From Pachyseris speciosa (Eukaryota > Cnidaria > Anthozoa > Scleractinia > Pachyseridae): a DNA stretch of 64,000 bases. The DNA is taken from assembly GCA_016490735.1 (NCBI GenBank), contig JAEMWC010000623.1:125001-189000 (forward strand), written 5' to 3'. Positions 62,390-64,000 of the stretch are shown piece by piece. Made by a program: the position numbers and the translations under genes. The notes under the pieces were generated by a model. The model was not told the origin of the DNA. It did no database searches and saw only the letters and a list, made by a program, of their open reading frames with translations. How positions within the stretch are numbered: the first letter of the stretch is position 1; every line of letters begins with the position of its first letter.

Positions 62390-62763
62390 AAACTAGAGAG
62401 AGAGAAAGAGATTACATGTATGTTACATACATGTAATCTCTCTTTCTCTCTCTCTAGTTTAACCCTCTGAACTGGCGGGTGGCACGCCTCGTACAGTTCA
62501 GTGTAACATACATGTAATCTCTCTTTCTCTCTCTCTAGTTTAACCCCTCTGAACTGGCGGGTGGCACGGCACGCCTATACGGTTCAGTGTAACATACTTT
62601 TTATCTCTTTTCCTCTCTCTCTATAGTTAATTCCTCTCTACTAGCGGGTGGAACGCCTTATATTGTCCAGTGTAGCGTGCGTGTAATCTGTCTTTCTCTC
62701 TGTCTAGTTTAATGCCTCTGAACTGGCGGGTGCACGCCTCGTACAGTTCAGTGTAACATAAAA
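62390..62763 (+). repeat. 83-bp minisatellite (about 4 units) starting at a hairpin
   Basis: A 71-bp palindrome (62,390-62,460: AAACTAGAGAGAGAG... and its inverse around TACATGTATGTTACATACATG) is followed by units starting near 62,421, 62,503, 62,587 and 62,670. Each holds CTCTCTCTAGTTTAA, GAACTGGCGGGTGGCACGCC and CAGTTCAGTGTAACAT. Units 3 and 4 are more diverged. Confidence 0.85.
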
Positions 62764-63059
62764 CATTAGTAACTCCAATTGTGAGTTATACCAGCAGCCG
62801 TTTGGAATGCAAATATAATTTTCCGATGTTAATAAGAAACGATAAAGCTAAGGGACGTAAATTATACAAATCCTACGGCAATTGCAATAGAAAAGATACC
62901 TATTTTCATGCCGTTAAATGTTCAGTGGCGATGAACTGGAAAGCTCGGCCCTGAAAAATTCACGGCCACTGACGTTTTTAGCGTTTTTCAGGTCGCTTTA
63001 GTACCAGCTCGTTTTTGGAAAGAAAACGTTAACATTTTGCAATAAAATACAGATCTTTT

Positions 63060-63684
63060 GAAGATATTGTGTGCACTTTATTTATCGACAGACACATTGT
63101 GGTCCAGCTTTTGTTCATTTTTTATAGACATTTTGTTGGGATTTTGTGTTCGGGCGTTTTTCATCCTGGTTTGTTTCCCTCTGTCTTTTACAGAGAAAAT
63201 ATGAACATTTTGCTGAGATTTCATGTGGTACTCCTTGTATATTTACGAACATTACACCCAATTTTGATTAACATTGTGTGCTTTTTATTTGTGTACATTC
63301 TATTAACATTTCATGCAGTTATTTTGGTTCGATTTCTACGAAGATTTTATGGACATTTTATGTTCTTTATTTTACAGAGTTTTTTCCTAGAGTTTTTTTT
63401 TTACAGAGAATACGTTGAGATTTTACAAGGATTTTTACAAACTTAATGAAATCTCTGTAAATTTTGCTTACAATTTACACAGAAAACATTGAGATTTCAC
63501 AGACATTTAATGGGGTCTGGACGCGTAAAATTCGGTCGAATCAACAGAGATTTTATAGGGTTCATAAAATCTCTGTAAGTGTGCACGTTTACAGACATTG
63601 CAATTTACAAAGGAAATGTCTACATTTTACAGAGATTTGACAAACTTTTTTGAAGTCTGTAAATGGTTCAAGTTTTCCAGTGTT
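63060..63684. repeat. TTTACAGA word array, right copy
   Basis: AAAATCTCTGTAA, TTTACAGAG and ACAGACATTT words throughout, ending TCTGTAAATGGTTCAAGTTT and then TCCAGTG, the approximate inverse of the start at 47,622. The 125-codon frame 63,069-63,446 is an artefact of stop-poor repeat sequence. Confidence 0.65.
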
Positions 63685-64000
63685 CAGGTCAAAGTAATGG
63701 AATGGTCCCTAACAATGAATCTCGTTTTCCTAATCTAGCAGAATTATTTAGCTGTTGCTTTATATGAATCAGGGAGGGTAACCCAATCTGATATGAATGC
63801 GGTCTAGGCCGCTAATTTTTTCTGACTATCTTCAGTTATCTTTTCGCTTCATCTCGCACCATCTCCAGTTAGTAAATAGGTCACCTGAGATAATGAAATC
63901 TTCATTTGATTTCCAACCGATAAACAGTACAGTTTATAACGAATAGATGAACCAATTGTTGGCTATTCAATATCTTAACCGCTCGAGGTTAAATGACTTT
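63685..64000. other. Window end, nothing identified
   Basis: No gene or repeat recognised. Confidence 0.4.

Noticed and set aside
63069..63446. 125-codon hydrophobic frame suggesting a membrane protein
   Set aside because: It lies in the TTTACAGA word array, whose T-rich words give Phe/Leu codons and few stops.

Overview
The window is animal (eukaryotic) genomic DNA, most likely from a cnidarian such as a stony coral; the taxon is an inference. The evidence is sparse, intron-style and AT-rich intergenic sequence, tRNA-derived SINEs, a Ngaro/DIRS-type retroelement, a decayed copy of a family I associate with cnidarian genomes, an intact cGAS-like receptor gene, and a complete animal Polinton (Maverick).

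Layout. 1-14.7 kb: mostly unassigned DNA with a decayed multi-block gene of a repeated zinc-finger/transposase-like family (1.87-5.3 kb), two tRNA-derived SINEs, CT and AAT microsatellites, and a possible small membrane-protein exon (13.9 kb). 14,674-34,958: a transposon whose terminal inverted repeats are degenerate arrays of the word ATCGAT, bounded by a 7-bp target duplication. Inside it sits a 19,353-bp Polinton (14,998-34,350) with 579/530-bp terminal inverted repeats (TIRs) and a perfect 6-bp target duplication TTCGCT. 35-38 kb: hairpins, a LINE reverse-transcriptase scrap and GACT/GGCT tetranucleotide arrays. 38.7-42.5 kb: decayed Ngaro-like tyrosine-recombinase retrotransposon. 43-44.7 kb: single-exon cGAS-like receptor (minus strand). 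45-64 kb: gene-poor DNA with nested word-array repeats (TTTACAGA, AAGATCTT, CATGAAAA), palindromic elements, a foldback element with a tRNA-like cloverleaf in each arm, hammerhead-like remnants and an 83-bp minisatellite.

The Polinton carries a nearly complete virus-like gene set. Replication and integration: protein-primed-type DNA polymerase B with an inserted endonuclease-VII-like motif, and an RVE integrase with chromodomain. Virion: double-jelly-roll-type major capsid candidate, penton-type minor capsid candidate, adenain-like protease plus a second copy without catalytic residues, A32/FtsK-type packaging ATPase, a PLA2 (VP1u-like) protein, core-like basic proteins, and two collagen-stalked fibre-like proteins, one ending in a LamG-like domain. 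Accessory: Bro-N plus VRR-NUC-type protein, zinc ribbons, a SLATT-like two-helix membrane protein and a VLTF3-like zinc protein. The TIRs hold the promoter and first 41 codons of both outward genes, so DNA polymerase and the VLTF3-like protein start with the same peptide. A TCTAAY word lies about 8-15 bp before many internal start codons and looks like an element-wide promoter. Young TIRs contrast with about ten single-nucleotide frame breaks, mostly in homopolymers, so assembly error and early decay both remain possible.
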